Source of the DNA: JADKAV01 sp963818505
GTDB taxonomy: Bacteria; Actinomycetota; Actinomycetes; S36-B12; UBA10799
DNA length: 64,000 nucleotides
NCBI GenBank assembly: GCA_963818505.1
Contig: CAWFSJ010000005.1
Span: 1,178,001-1,242,000, forward strand
Reading direction: 5' to 3'
Positions 52,859 to 61,219 of this stretch are shown here, one piece after another. A program made the translations under genes and the position numbers. Position 1 is the stretch's first letter, and the number at the start of each line of letters is the position of its first letter. Below the pieces are notes generated by a model, which made no database searches, was not told the DNA's origin, and saw only the letters and a list, made by a program, of their open reading frames with translations.

Positions 52859-52926
52859 GTTAGAGGTTGTGCTCCTCGTTAGCGAATCCACGCGTTGTTT
52901 CGCTAACCAACCGCACAACCTCTAAC
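52859..52926. repeat. 68-bp palindromic repeat, copy 6 of 7
   Basis: Left arm variant GCTCCTCGTTAGC, right arm AACCAACCGCACAACC, centre AATCCACGCGTTGTTT as in the copy at 45223. It lies upstream of the glycosyltransferase operon and beside a gene remnant. Confidence 0.95.
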
Positions 52927-52929
52927 CAA

Positions 52930-53119
52930 CCGCTGCGGGCCGCTGCCGCCGCCGGGCCTGTGCCGCTTGCTGAACGCTTTGAAGGCCGGCGTCTCGGGGG
53001 CCTTGGCCGAGATCTTGCACGCGCCATTCTTCTTGGCCTTGAGCACGTTCGGTGCAGACCTTCTTGGTGCGGCTGCGCCACGTTAGCTTCGTGCCCGCAG
53101 GCGTTGTGGGGAGTCCCAC
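52930..53119 (-). pseudogene. remnant of a Lys-rich C-terminal secretion module
   Basis: In one frame the strand reads AGTKLTWRSRTKKVCT, and after a one-base shift VLKAKKNGACKISAKAPETP and AFKAFSKRH. This matches TTITWKTATKRICTVKKFKV and KKGKCKISAKAPATGSFTAF at the end of the secreted protein at 45345. The rest of the donor gene is missing and one edge is at the 68-bp repeat. It is a leftover of a paralogous secreted protein. Confidence 0.7.
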
Positions 53120-53158
53120 GTTGGGCAGGCGTACGCTGTTTCCCGTGCGGAGCGGCCT

Positions 53159-54892
53159 GTGATTTCACTGATCTGGCGATTCCTGCGTCCCTACCGGTCG
53201 GCCTTGATCATCGTCGTGGTGCTGCTGACGGCCCAGGTGATCGCGAACCTCTACCTGCCCTTCCTCAACGCCGACATCATCAACAAAGGCGTCATCACCG
53301 GAGACGTGGGTTACATCGTGCGACTCGGCGCGATCATGCTGGCCATCTCACTTGGCCTGGCGGTCATCTCGGTGATCGCGGTCTACTTCTCGGCGCGCAC
53401 GGCCATGGCATTCGGCCGCGATGTGCGCGCGGACCTGTTCCGATCGGTTGAGCAGTTCTCTCTGCGCGAGGTCAATGAGTTCGGCGCACCGTCGCTGATC
53501 ACGCGAACCACCAACGACGTGCAGCAAGTGCAGATGCTCGTGCTGACGAGCATGACGATGATGGTCGCCGCGCCTTTGACCATGATCGGCGGGGTGATCA
53601 TGGCCCTGCGCACGGATGTTCAACTGTCCGCGCTGCTGCTGGTGATCATCCCGGTCATGGCCATCGTCATCGGCGTGCTGGTCGCCAAGATGGTGCCGCT
53701 GTTCCGGTCCATGCAGGTCAAGATCGACCGCATCAACTCGGTGCTGCGCGAGAACCTCGCGGGCATCCGGGTGATCCGCGCTTTCGTTCGGACCGAGCAC
53801 GAGCAGGATCGCTTCGCTGACGCGAACGAGGACTTGACCGACGTCTCGCTGCGGGTGACCCGCCTGTTCGCGCTGACCATGCCGGCGCTGATGCTGATCT
53901 TCAACCTTTCGTCGGTGGCGATCATCTGGTTCGGCGGGCGCCTGGTGGACAGCGGTGACATGCAGATCGGTGACCTCACAGCCTTCCTGAGCTACATGAT
54001 GCAGATCCTGTTCTCGGTGATGATGGCCGTGATGTTGATGATCATGGTTCCCCGTGCGGCGGCCTCGGCCGAGCGGATCGCCGCAGTGCTGGACACCGAG
54101 CCCCAGGTCACCGATCCCGCTGTGGCCCAGTTGCCGCAGCAGCGGCGAGGTGTGGTGGAGTTCCGCGATGTGGAGTTCGGCTACCCCGGCGCGGAGGACC
54201 CGGTGTTGTGCGGGGTCAACCTCACCATCGAGCCCGGTCAGACAACCGCCATCGTGGGCTCGACCGGCGCGGGCAAGACGACCTTGGTCAACCTCATCCC
54301 GCGCCTGTACGACGTCACCGGCGGCCAGGTGCTTGTCGACGGTGTGGACGTGCGCGAGTACGCCCAGGAGGACCTGTGGACCTATATCGGCCTGGTCCCG
54401 CAGAAGTCCTTCCTGTTCAGCGGGACCGTGGGGTCCAACGTGCGTTTCGGCCAGCCCGATGCCGACGACTCGCAGGTGTGGGAGGCCTTGAAAGTTGCGC
54501 AGGCCGAACCCTTCGTGAGGGGGATGCCCGAGTTGCTCGACGCCCCGATCGACCAGGGCGGAACCAACGTCTCCGGCGGGCAGCGGCAGCGGTTGAGCAT
54601 CGCGCGGGCGCTGGTCAGGCCGTGCCCGATCTACATCTTCGACGACTCGTTCTCAGCGTTGGACTACGCCACCGATGCCCGTCTGCGCGCGGCCTTGAGC
54701 ACCACCACGCGCCAAGCCGCGGTGATCATCGTGGCGCAGCGGGTGAGCACGATCCGCAGCGCCGACCAGATCGTGGTGCTCGACGGCGGCCGGGTCGTGG
54801 GAGTCGGGACGCACGCCGCGTTGATGGACACCTGTGAGACCTACCAGGAGATCGTGTACTCCCAGTTGACCGCGGCGGAGGCGGCGTCATGA
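53159..54892 (+). CDS. ABC exporter half-transporter with Asp in place of the catalytic Glu
   Basis: A 577-residue fused membrane/ATPase protein: six membrane helices (about residues 14-300) and a nucleotide-binding domain. Walker A is VGSTGAGKTTL, the signature VSGGQRQRLSIARAL, and Walker B reads IYIFDDSFSALD, so the catalytic Glu is Asp. This is the degenerate-site pattern of heterodimeric exporters such as BmrCD or TM287/288; the partner is the next gene. Start GTG. Substrates are likely lipids or drugs (inference). Confidence 0.9.
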   Translation: MISLIWRFLRPYRSALIIVVVLLTAQVIANLYLPFLNADIINKGVITGDVGYIVRLGAIMLAISLGLAVISVIAVYFSARTAMAFGRDVRADLFRSVEQFSLREVNEFGAPSLITRTTNDVQQVQMLVLTSMTMMVAAPLTMIGGVIMALRTDVQLSALLLVIIPVMAIVIGVLVAKMVPLFRSMQVKIDRINSVLRENLAGIRVIRAFVRTEHEQDRFADANEDLTDVSLRVTRLFALTMPALMLIFNLSSVAIIWFGGRLVDSGDMQIGDLTAFLSYMMQILFSVMMAVMLMIMVPRAAASAERIAAVLDTEPQVTDPAVAQLPQQRRGVVEFRDVEFGYPGAEDPVLCGVNLTIEPGQTTAIVGSTGAGKTTLVNLIPRLYDVTGGQVLVDGVDVREYAQEDLWTYIGLVPQKSFLFSGTVGSNVRFGQPDADDSQVWEALKVAQAEPFVRGMPELLDAPIDQGGTNVSGGQRQRLSIARALVRPCPIYIFDDSFSALDYATDARLRAALSTTTRQAAVIIVAQRVSTIRSADQIVVLDGGRVVGVGTHAALMDTCETYQEIVYSQLTAAEAAS

Positions 54893-55025
54893 TCACCTCG
54901 GCCCCCGGTCATCGCGAAGTCACGCCGACACGTCAGCGAGTCCAGGTACCTTCGCAACTGCGCCGAGAAGGCGGGGGCTGCGGGCGCCTCTGGTGCTGGC
55001 GCGGCGGGAAGCCTGAGGTCCACTC

Positions 55026-57005
55026 ATGGCGATGACCCGACCCGGCGCGGCCCCAGGGCCTCGACCCGGCGGTCCGATGGGCGGCGGCCCCGGCGGCCTG
55101 GGCATGACGCTGCCGGCGGAGAAGGCGCGTAACTTCAAGGCCACGTTCGGGCGCCTGCTCAACCGCCTTCGCCCCGAACGGTTGGTCATCGCCGTGGTTC
55201 TGGCGCTCGCGGTGGTCAGTGTCTTCTTCCAGGTGCTCGGGCCGTGGTTGCTCGGGCAGGCCACCAACGTGATCTTCGCCGGTGTGGTCGGCAAGCAGAT
55301 CCCGCCGGGTGTCTCGCAGGAGCAAGCGGTCGAAGGGCTGCGTGCAGCAGGGCAGACCCAGCAGGCCGAGATGCTCGCGTCGATGACGGTGTCCGACGGC
55401 GTGGACTTCAACGAACTCGGCCGGATCATCGCGCTGGTGATCGTCGTGTACTTCATCAGCTCGGTGTTCTCCTGGGGGCAGAACTACCTGATGGCTGGCG
55501 TCACTCAGCGCACCATGTACCGGCTGCGCGAGGACGTCGACGTCAAGCTCGGCCGCCTGCCGCTGAAGTACTTCGACACCCATCCGCGCGGCGACCTTCT
55601 CAGCCGCGTCACCAACGACATCGACAACATCGCCACCACCATGCAGCAGACCATGACCCAGGCGATCACCAGCATCATGAGCGTGATCGGTGTGCTGGCC
55701 ATGATGTTCTGGATCTCCCCGATCCTGGCGCTGGTCTCGCTGTTGACCGTGCCCTTGTCGTTCGCCGTGACCATCTTCATCGCCAAGCGCTCGCAGGGGC
55801 AGTTCGTCGGCCAGTGGAAATGGACCGGCAAGGTCAATGGGCACATCGAGGAGATGTTCACCGGCCACGAACTGGTCAAGGTCTTCGGCCATCGTGCCAA
55901 AGCCATCGAGGAGTTCGACGAAGCCAACGCGCAGATGTACGCCTCGAGCTTCCGGGCGCAGTTCATCTCCGGGATCATCCAGCCAGCCATGATGTTCATC
56001 GCGAACCTCAACTACGTGGCCATCGCGGTCATCGGCGGGCTGCGCGTGGCCAATGGGCAGATGTCCCTCGGTGACGTCCAGGCCTTCATCCAGTACTCCC
56101 GTCAGTTCACAATGCCCATCACCCAACTGGCGTCGGTCACCAACCTCGCGCAGTCCGGGATCGCCTCGGCCGAGCGGGTGTTCGAGCTGCTCGACGCCGA
56201 GGAGCAGAGCCCGGAGGCCGAGGATGGCCAGCGGTTGGAGCGTCCGCGTGGACATGTGGAACTGCGCGACGTGTCCTTCCAGTACGTCGAGGACAAGCCC
56301 CTCATCTCCGGGTTGAATCTGGAGGTGCAACCGGGCGAAGCAGTGGCGATCGTCGGCCCGACCGGTGCGGGAAAGACCACGTTGGTAAACCTGCTCATGC
56401 GTTTCTACGACGTCGATTCCGGGTCGATCGTGCTGGACGGCGTGCCGGTGATGCAGATGGATCGCGACGACGTGCGGCGGTGCTTCGGCATGGTGTTGCA
56501 GGACACGTGGCTTTTCGCCGGGACGATCCGCGACAACATCGCGTACGGGGCCGAGGGTGCCACGGAGGAGCAGGTCATGGCCGCTGCAAAGGCGGCGCGC
56601 GTCGACCACTTCGTGCGGACCATGCCCGACGGTTACGACACCGAACTCGACGACGAGGCTTCGAACCTGTCGGCCGGGGAGAAGCAGCTGCTCACTATTG
56701 CGCGAGCGTTCTTGGCCAACCGCCCGATCCTGATCCTGGACGAGGCCACCAGTTCGGTGGACACCCGCACCGAGGTCCTGATCCAGCAGGCGATGGCGCT
56801 ATTGCGCGAAGGCCGCACCTCGTTCGTGATCGCGCACCGGCTGAGCACAATTCGCGATGCCGACATCATCCTGGTCATGGACGCCGGGCAGATCGTGGAG
56901 CAGGGAACGCACGAGGAACTGATGAATGCGCAGGGCTTCTACTACAACCTGTACCAGTCGCAGTTCCTGGCCAGCTTCGACGAGAGCGCGGACGTGCCGG
57001 TCTGA
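55026..57005 (+). CDS. ABC exporter half-transporter, canonical Walker B partner
   Basis: A 659-residue half-exporter. A Gly/Pro-rich N-terminus of ~35 residues precedes six membrane helices with an enlarged first extracytoplasmic loop (about 75-130), then the ATPase: VGPTGAGKTTLVNLL, the variant signature LSAGEKQLLTIARAF, ILILDEATSSVD with the catalytic Glu, and the H-loop IAHRLSTI. It follows its partner after 133 bp in which I see no other gene. The two should assemble as a heterodimer with one consensus and one degenerate ATP site. Confidence 0.92.
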   Translation: MAMTRPGAAPGPRPGGPMGGGPGGLGMTLPAEKARNFKATFGRLLNRLRPERLVIAVVLALAVVSVFFQVLGPWLLGQATNVIFAGVVGKQIPPGVSQEQAVEGLRAAGQTQQAEMLASMTVSDGVDFNELGRIIALVIVVYFISSVFSWGQNYLMAGVTQRTMYRLREDVDVKLGRLPLKYFDTHPRGDLLSRVTNDIDNIATTMQQTMTQAITSIMSVIGVLAMMFWISPILALVSLLTVPLSFAVTIFIAKRSQGQFVGQWKWTGKVNGHIEEMFTGHELVKVFGHRAKAIEEFDEANAQMYASSFRAQFISGIIQPAMMFIANLNYVAIAVIGGLRVANGQMSLGDVQAFIQYSRQFTMPITQLASVTNLAQSGIASAERVFELLDAEEQSPEAEDGQRLERPRGHVELRDVSFQYVEDKPLISGLNLEVQPGEAVAIVGPTGAGKTTLVNLLMRFYDVDSGSIVLDGVPVMQMDRDDVRRCFGMVLQDTWLFAGTIRDNIAYGAEGATEEQVMAAAKAARVDHFVRTMPDGYDTELDDEASNLSAGEKQLLTIARAFLANRPILILDEATSSVDTRTEVLIQQAMALLREGRTSFVIAHRLSTIRDADIILVMDAGQIVEQGTHEELMNAQGFYYNLYQSQFLASFDESADVPV

Positions 57006-57010
57006 GTCGA

Positions 57011-57124
57011 GTGTCGTGTTGTCGCGGCCCTCTCAGCGCGAGTGTTGTGTTGTTGCTGCTTCGCCGGCTCCAAATCGGCAACAACGCGACACTGGCGGGG
57101 GACAGGCGGTAACAACACAACATT
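57011..57124. repeat. ~112-bp palindrome-rich repeat, copy 2 of 2
   Basis: Shares with the copy at 1270 the blocks TGTTGTTGCTG, ATCGGCAACAACGCGACA and GGTAACAACAC, in the same order and spacing. It lies 6 bp after the exporter stop and 39 bp before the MFS gene. Several nested hairpins are possible. Confidence 0.75.
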
Positions 57125-57163
57125 CCGGGGCCATCCCCGTGAGAAACCTCTAGTCTGAGCGCC

Positions 57164-58435
57164 ATGAGCGACACACAGCCCGCCGTCACGGCGCTGGAGG
57201 AACCGACTCGATCTGTGCACGGCGCGTTCCTGGCCTCGATGGCTTTGGCCAACCTCGGCATCATGCTCGCATTCTTCGCACCGTTGCAGAGTCTGCTGCC
57301 GCGCATGTCCGAGCAGATCGCCGGGGCAGACGGCAAAGAGACCGCGCTGGCAGTGGTCACCGGCATCGGCGTCATCGGCTCGGTGATCGGGAACCCGCTG
57401 GCCGGAGCGTTGTCCGACCGCACGACATCGCGCTTCGGGCGACGGCGGCCGTGGATGCTCGGGGGCTCGTTGCTCGGGTTCGTCGGACTGGTGCTGATGC
57501 CCAACATGACCAGCATCTTCACGCTGACCCTCGTGTGGTTGGCTGTGCAGTTCGCCGTCAACGCCGCGTACGCCGGCTTGACCGCCACCATCCCCGACCA
57601 GGTCCCTGTGCGCCAACGTGGCGTGGCCTCCGGTTTGGTCGGCCTGGCCCAGGCTCTCGGCCCAGTGGTCGGCGTCGGGCTTGTGTCGTTCGTCGTGGTT
57701 TCGTTGACCGGCGGCTCGTACCTGACAGCGGTGCTCTTCGTGCTGCTGGTGCTGCCGATCATCTTCGTGCTCAAGGACCCGCAACTGCCCGAGGACCAGA
57801 AACCGCCATTCCACCTGGGCGCGTTCATCAAGAGTTTCTGGGTGTCCCCGAAGGCACACCCCGACTTCGGCTGGGCGTGGTTGGCGCGCTTCCTGGTCTC
57901 GTTGAGCATCGCGATGGCGACCATCTACCTCTTGTTCTTCCTCACCGATCACCTCGGTTTCGACGACGAGACTGCCGGCCAGCGCCAGACCGTGCTGCTC
58001 GCGCTGTATGCAGGCGGCACCATGCTCACCGCCGTGATCGGGGGGTACATCTCCGACCGGATGGGCAAGCGCAAGATGTTCGTGATCATCGCCTCGTTCA
58101 TCATCGCGCTGGCCGGGTTCATCCTGGCGTTCGTGCCCAAAGGCCAGGGCGGGTGGGGGCTCACCATGATCGCTGCACTGATCCTGGGCATCGGCTACGG
58201 CTGGTACCTGGCCGTCGATCAGGCGCTGATCACACAGGTCCTGCCGACCGCCGGCGATCGCGCCAAGGATCTCGGCGTGATCAACATCGCTAACTCGATG
58301 CCGCAGGTGCTCGCGCCCGTGATGGCCGCGGTCCTGGTGACCCAGCTCGGCGGCTACACCTCGCTGTTCCTGGCCGTTGCGATCATCACCATCGCCGGTG
58401 CGATCGCTATCGTGCCGATCAAGTCGGTCCCGTAG
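57164..58435 (+). CDS. MFS transporter
   Basis: A 423-residue twelve-segment carrier. The loop between segments 2 and 3 reads AGALSDRTTSRFGRRRPWML, as in SLC45-like and related sugar carriers; between segments 8 and 9 is ISDRMGKRKMFV. ATG is the first good start. No catabolic gene is adjacent that would name the substrate. Sugar or glycoside transport is possible but unproven. Confidence 0.85.
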   Translation: MSDTQPAVTALEEPTRSVHGAFLASMALANLGIMLAFFAPLQSLLPRMSEQIAGADGKETALAVVTGIGVIGSVIGNPLAGALSDRTTSRFGRRRPWMLGGSLLGFVGLVLMPNMTSIFTLTLVWLAVQFAVNAAYAGLTATIPDQVPVRQRGVASGLVGLAQALGPVVGVGLVSFVVVSLTGGSYLTAVLFVLLVLPIIFVLKDPQLPEDQKPPFHLGAFIKSFWVSPKAHPDFGWAWLARFLVSLSIAMATIYLLFFLTDHLGFDDETAGQRQTVLLALYAGGTMLTAVIGGYISDRMGKRKMFVIIASFIIALAGFILAFVPKGQGGWGLTMIAALILGIGYGWYLAVDQALITQVLPTAGDRAKDLGVINIANSMPQVLAPVMAAVLVTQLGGYTSLFLAVAIITIAGAIAIVPIKSVP

Positions 58436-58451
58436 TTGCGTGGCCCGTTTG

Positions 58452-58519
58452 GTTAGAGGTTGTGGTTCTCGTTAGCGAATCCACGCGTGTTTTTGCTAAC
58501 CAACAGCACAACCTCTACC
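58452..58519. repeat. 68-bp palindromic repeat, copy 7 of 7
   Basis: The most diverged copy: left arm GTTAGAGGTTGTGGTTCTCG, end CCTCTACC instead of CCTCTAAC, centre AATCCACGCGTGTTTTT as in the copy at 18934. It ends 8 bp before the photolyase ATG, so it lies in that gene's leader. Confidence 0.93.
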
Positions 58520-58527
58520 CAAGTGGG

Positions 58528-59946
58528 ATGCGGTGGTTATTCGCCGACCAGTTGGGTCCACATTTCCTCGACGACTGCGACGGCCCGGTTCTGCTCGTGG
58601 AGTCGCGGGCGGTGCTGCGCAGGAAGCGTTACCACCACGCCAAGGCCCAGCTCGTGCTGTCGGCTCTGCGTCACCGCGCCGCTGAGCTGGGTGACCGGGC
58701 GGTGTTCATCCAGGCAGACACCTATGCCGACGCACTGGCCCAGGTCGGGGAGGTCCACGTCATCCACCCCACCTCGCGAGCGGCGTTAGCGTTCGTCCAA
58801 GCGCGCGGCATTGAGGTGTTGCCCGCCCGAGGTTTCGCGACGACCCCCCTGCAGTTCGAACAGTGGACCGGTGGCAAGCCGCTCATGGAACGGTTCTATC
58901 GCCGCGCCCGCGCGCACACCGGTGTGCTGATGGACGGCCGTGAGCCGGCGGGTGGGCGGTGGAACTTCGACGCCGACAACCGGGAACCGCCACCGCGCGG
59001 GGCCACGACCTTGGGGGTGCCCGACCCGTGGTGGCCCGAAGAGGACGAGATCGACGCGCAGGTGCGTGCCGACCTGGACGGGGTCGACACCGTCGGCCAG
59101 CCCGGCCCCCGACGTTTCGCGGTGACCGGGGCCGAAGCCCACGCCGCCCTGGACACGTTCCTGCGCGACCGGTTGCCGGCGTTCGGCGCCCACGAGGACG
59201 CGATGTTGACCGGCGATGCCTGGATGGCCCACTCGCTGCTTTCGGTACCGCTGAACCTCGGGCTGCTTGACCCGTCGGAGGTGGTGCGCGCTGCTGAGGA
59301 GCAGTACCGCGCCGGGCGCGCGCCGCTGGCTGCGGTTGAGGGTTTCGTGCGTCAGGTGCTCGGATGGCGGGAGTACATGTGGCACCTCTACTGGTGGTTG
59401 CCCGACGACTACCGGGACCGCAACGCCCTGAGCGCGCACCGCCCGCTGCCGGACTGGTGGCAGGACCTCGATGCCGTCGGCGCGAACTGTGTGGATCAAA
59501 CCTTGGCCCAGGTGCGCGAAACCGGTTGGGCCCACCACATCCAGCGGCTCATGGTCCTGGGTTCGTGGGCGCTGCAGCGCGGGTACGACCCGGCCGCCTT
59601 GACCGACTGGTTCCACCGGGTGTTCGTCGACGGCTACGACTGGGTGATGCTGGCCAACGTTGTGGGGATGTCGCAGCACGCCGATGGCGGTGTCGTGGCC
59701 ACCAAGCCGTATACCTCCGGCGGCGCGTACATCAAACGCATGAGCGACTATTGCGCCGGCTGCCAGTTCCGGCCAACCGAGCGGACCGGGGAGCGCGCGT
59801 GCCCTTTCACCGCTGGGTACTGGGACTTCCTGGCGCGCAACCAAGCCGCACTGTCGGGCAATCACCGGATGAAGCAGCCGCTGGCCGGTCTGCGCCGACT
59901 GGCCGACCTTGACGAAGTGCGTTCCACGGCGGCGCGGTTCGACTGA
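58528..59946 (+). CDS. iron-sulfur bacterial cryptochrome/photolyase (PhrB-like)
   Basis: A 472-residue flavoprotein of the FeS-BCP group, whose characterised members repair (6-4) photoproducts using light. The N-terminal domain begins MRWLFADQLGPHFLDDC. The FAD/DNA region contains TPLQFEQWTGGKPLMERFYR, RQVLGWREYMWHLYW, WALQRGYDPAALTDWFHR and NVVGMSQHADGG. Four Cys residues, C321, C409, C412 and C425, have the spacing (88, 3, 13) I know for the [4Fe-4S] ligands of PhrB. ATG 58528 is chosen because codons upstream lie in the 68-bp repeat. Confidence 0.93.
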   Translation: MRWLFADQLGPHFLDDCDGPVLLVESRAVLRRKRYHHAKAQLVLSALRHRAAELGDRAVFIQADTYADALAQVGEVHVIHPTSRAALAFVQARGIEVLPARGFATTPLQFEQWTGGKPLMERFYRRARAHTGVLMDGREPAGGRWNFDADNREPPPRGATTLGVPDPWWPEEDEIDAQVRADLDGVDTVGQPGPRRFAVTGAEAHAALDTFLRDRLPAFGAHEDAMLTGDAWMAHSLLSVPLNLGLLDPSEVVRAAEEQYRAGRAPLAAVEGFVRQVLGWREYMWHLYWWLPDDYRDRNALSAHRPLPDWWQDLDAVGANCVDQTLAQVRETGWAHHIQRLMVLGSWALQRGYDPAALTDWFHRVFVDGYDWVMLANVVGMSQHADGGVVATKPYTSGGAYIKRMSDYCAGCQFRPTERTGERACPFTAGYWDFLARNQAALSGNHRMKQPLAGLRRLADLDEVRSTAARFD

Positions 59947-60217
59947 AGTTCTGCTCGGACCAGTGGCGGATCTGCAGTGCCGGGGCAGGGTTTTCGGGGG
60001 CCGCGTGTCCGGATTCGCAGGCGCATGCGGCCCCCCCGGGTGCCTGTTGTGGCCGCGGCGGCAGCGCGCGCGGGCCTGATCAGCCTGCAAATGCGGAGAT
60101 CACAACGTTGGACTCGACCACTGCAGGATCGGTGATCGTTCGTCAACGCAGGGGCATCGCCCACGCGATCGCGACGGGGACGAGGCCCGGCGCCAGCGCT
60201 GGTCGGAGCAATGATTC
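59947..60217. other. intergenic region, nothing recognised
   Basis: A 271-bp GC-rich stretch between the convergent photolyase and quinone oxidoreductase genes. I see no conserved frame, no member of the palindrome families and no clear terminator hairpin. Confidence 0.5.
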
Positions 60218-61135
60218 TCAGATTTCCAGCAACACCTTGCCGAAGTGCCCGGATTCGGCCAGCAGGCTGTGGGCCTCCTCGGCCTTCGCCAATGGCAGCA
60301 CACGGTCCACCACGGGCTTGATCGCCCCGGAACCGTACAGTGGCCAGACATCACGAACCACGGCCGAGCAGATCTGTGCCTTCTGCGCGTCGCTGCGGGT
60401 GCGCAGACTGGTCGCCATGACAGCGCCGCGGCGGCTCAGCAGCGAGCCCAGGTTGAGCTCGGCCTTGACTCCGCCCTGTAGGCCGATGACCACCAGACGC
60501 CCGCCGTCGGCCAGCGCCGACACGTTGCGCTCCAGGTACTTCGCGCCGACCACATCGAGGATCACGTGGACCGGTTGCGGAAGTGCTTCGACGAAGTCCT
60601 GCTCCCGGTAGTTGATCAGAATCTCCGCGCCCAGTTCCGCGCAGCGCTCAAGCTTCTCAGCGCTGCCGGCCGTGACCGCTACCCGCGCCCCAAGGGCCCG
60701 CGCCCACTGGATCGCGAACGTGCCGATGCCCGAACCGCCGCCGTGGATCAGCACCCATTCGCCGGGTTGCAGGTGCGCGGTCATGGCCAGGTTGGAGTAG
60801 ACCGTGCAGGCGACCTCGGGGATCGCAGCGGCGGTGACCAGGTCCACGCCCGGTGGCAGCGGCATCACCTGTCCGACGGGCACGGCCACTTTCTGCGCGT
60901 AACCGCCTCCTGCCAGCAACGCGCAGACCGGCTCGCCGTCCAGGTGTCCCGAGACCTCCAGGCCGATGATGTCGCTGACGCCCGGCGGTGGCGGATAGAA
61001 ACCCTGGCGTTGCAGCAGATCGGCGCGGTTCACGCCCGCGGCGGCCACGTCCAGCACCACCTCGCCGGCCCGGGCTTGCGGATCCGGGGTGTCACGCAGG
61101 GTCATGTGTTCGGGTCCAACCGCGATCGCCTTCAC
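60218..61135 (-). CDS. NAD(P)H:quinone oxidoreductase, zinc-less MDR family
   Basis: A 305-residue medium-chain reductase of the quinone oxidoreductase group. Motifs are GEVVLDVAAAGVNRADLLQR, QGFYPPPPGVSDIIGLEVSG and the dinucleotide-binding IHGGGSGIGTFAIQWA. Structural and catalytic zinc ligands are absent, as expected. GTG 61135 is chosen since the family begins at (M)KAI; a GTG at 61159 and a start at 61318 would add non-conserved residues. It is divergent from the gene at 61220. Confidence 0.9.
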   Translation of the reverse strand: MKAIAVGPEHMTLRDTPDPQARAGEVVLDVAAAGVNRADLLQRQGFYPPPPGVSDIIGLEVSGHLDGEPVCALLAGGGYAQKVAVPVGQVMPLPPGVDLVTAAAIPEVACTVYSNLAMTAHLQPGEWVLIHGGGSGIGTFAIQWARALGARVAVTAGSAEKLERCAELGAEILINYREQDFVEALPQPVHVILDVVGAKYLERNVSALADGGRLVVIGLQGGVKAELNLGSLLSRRGAVMATSLRTRSDAQKAQICSAVVRDVWPLYGSGAIKPVVDRVLPLAKAEEAHSLLAESGHFGKVLLEI

Positions 61136-61219
61136 GGATCCGAGGTTATCCCGTGTCACGCAAAGCAATCGGTCGTGCGCGCGCAGTAGCCTTGCGCAAG
61201 CGAGCGAGGGAGGCACTCC

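Noticed and set aside
6773..58519. Peptides encoded across the 68-bp palindromes (several frames read LANPRVVSLTNSTTSNQ)
   Set aside because: The same string appears before unrelated genes only because the repeat lacks stops in that frame. Each neighbouring gene has a better start beyond it.
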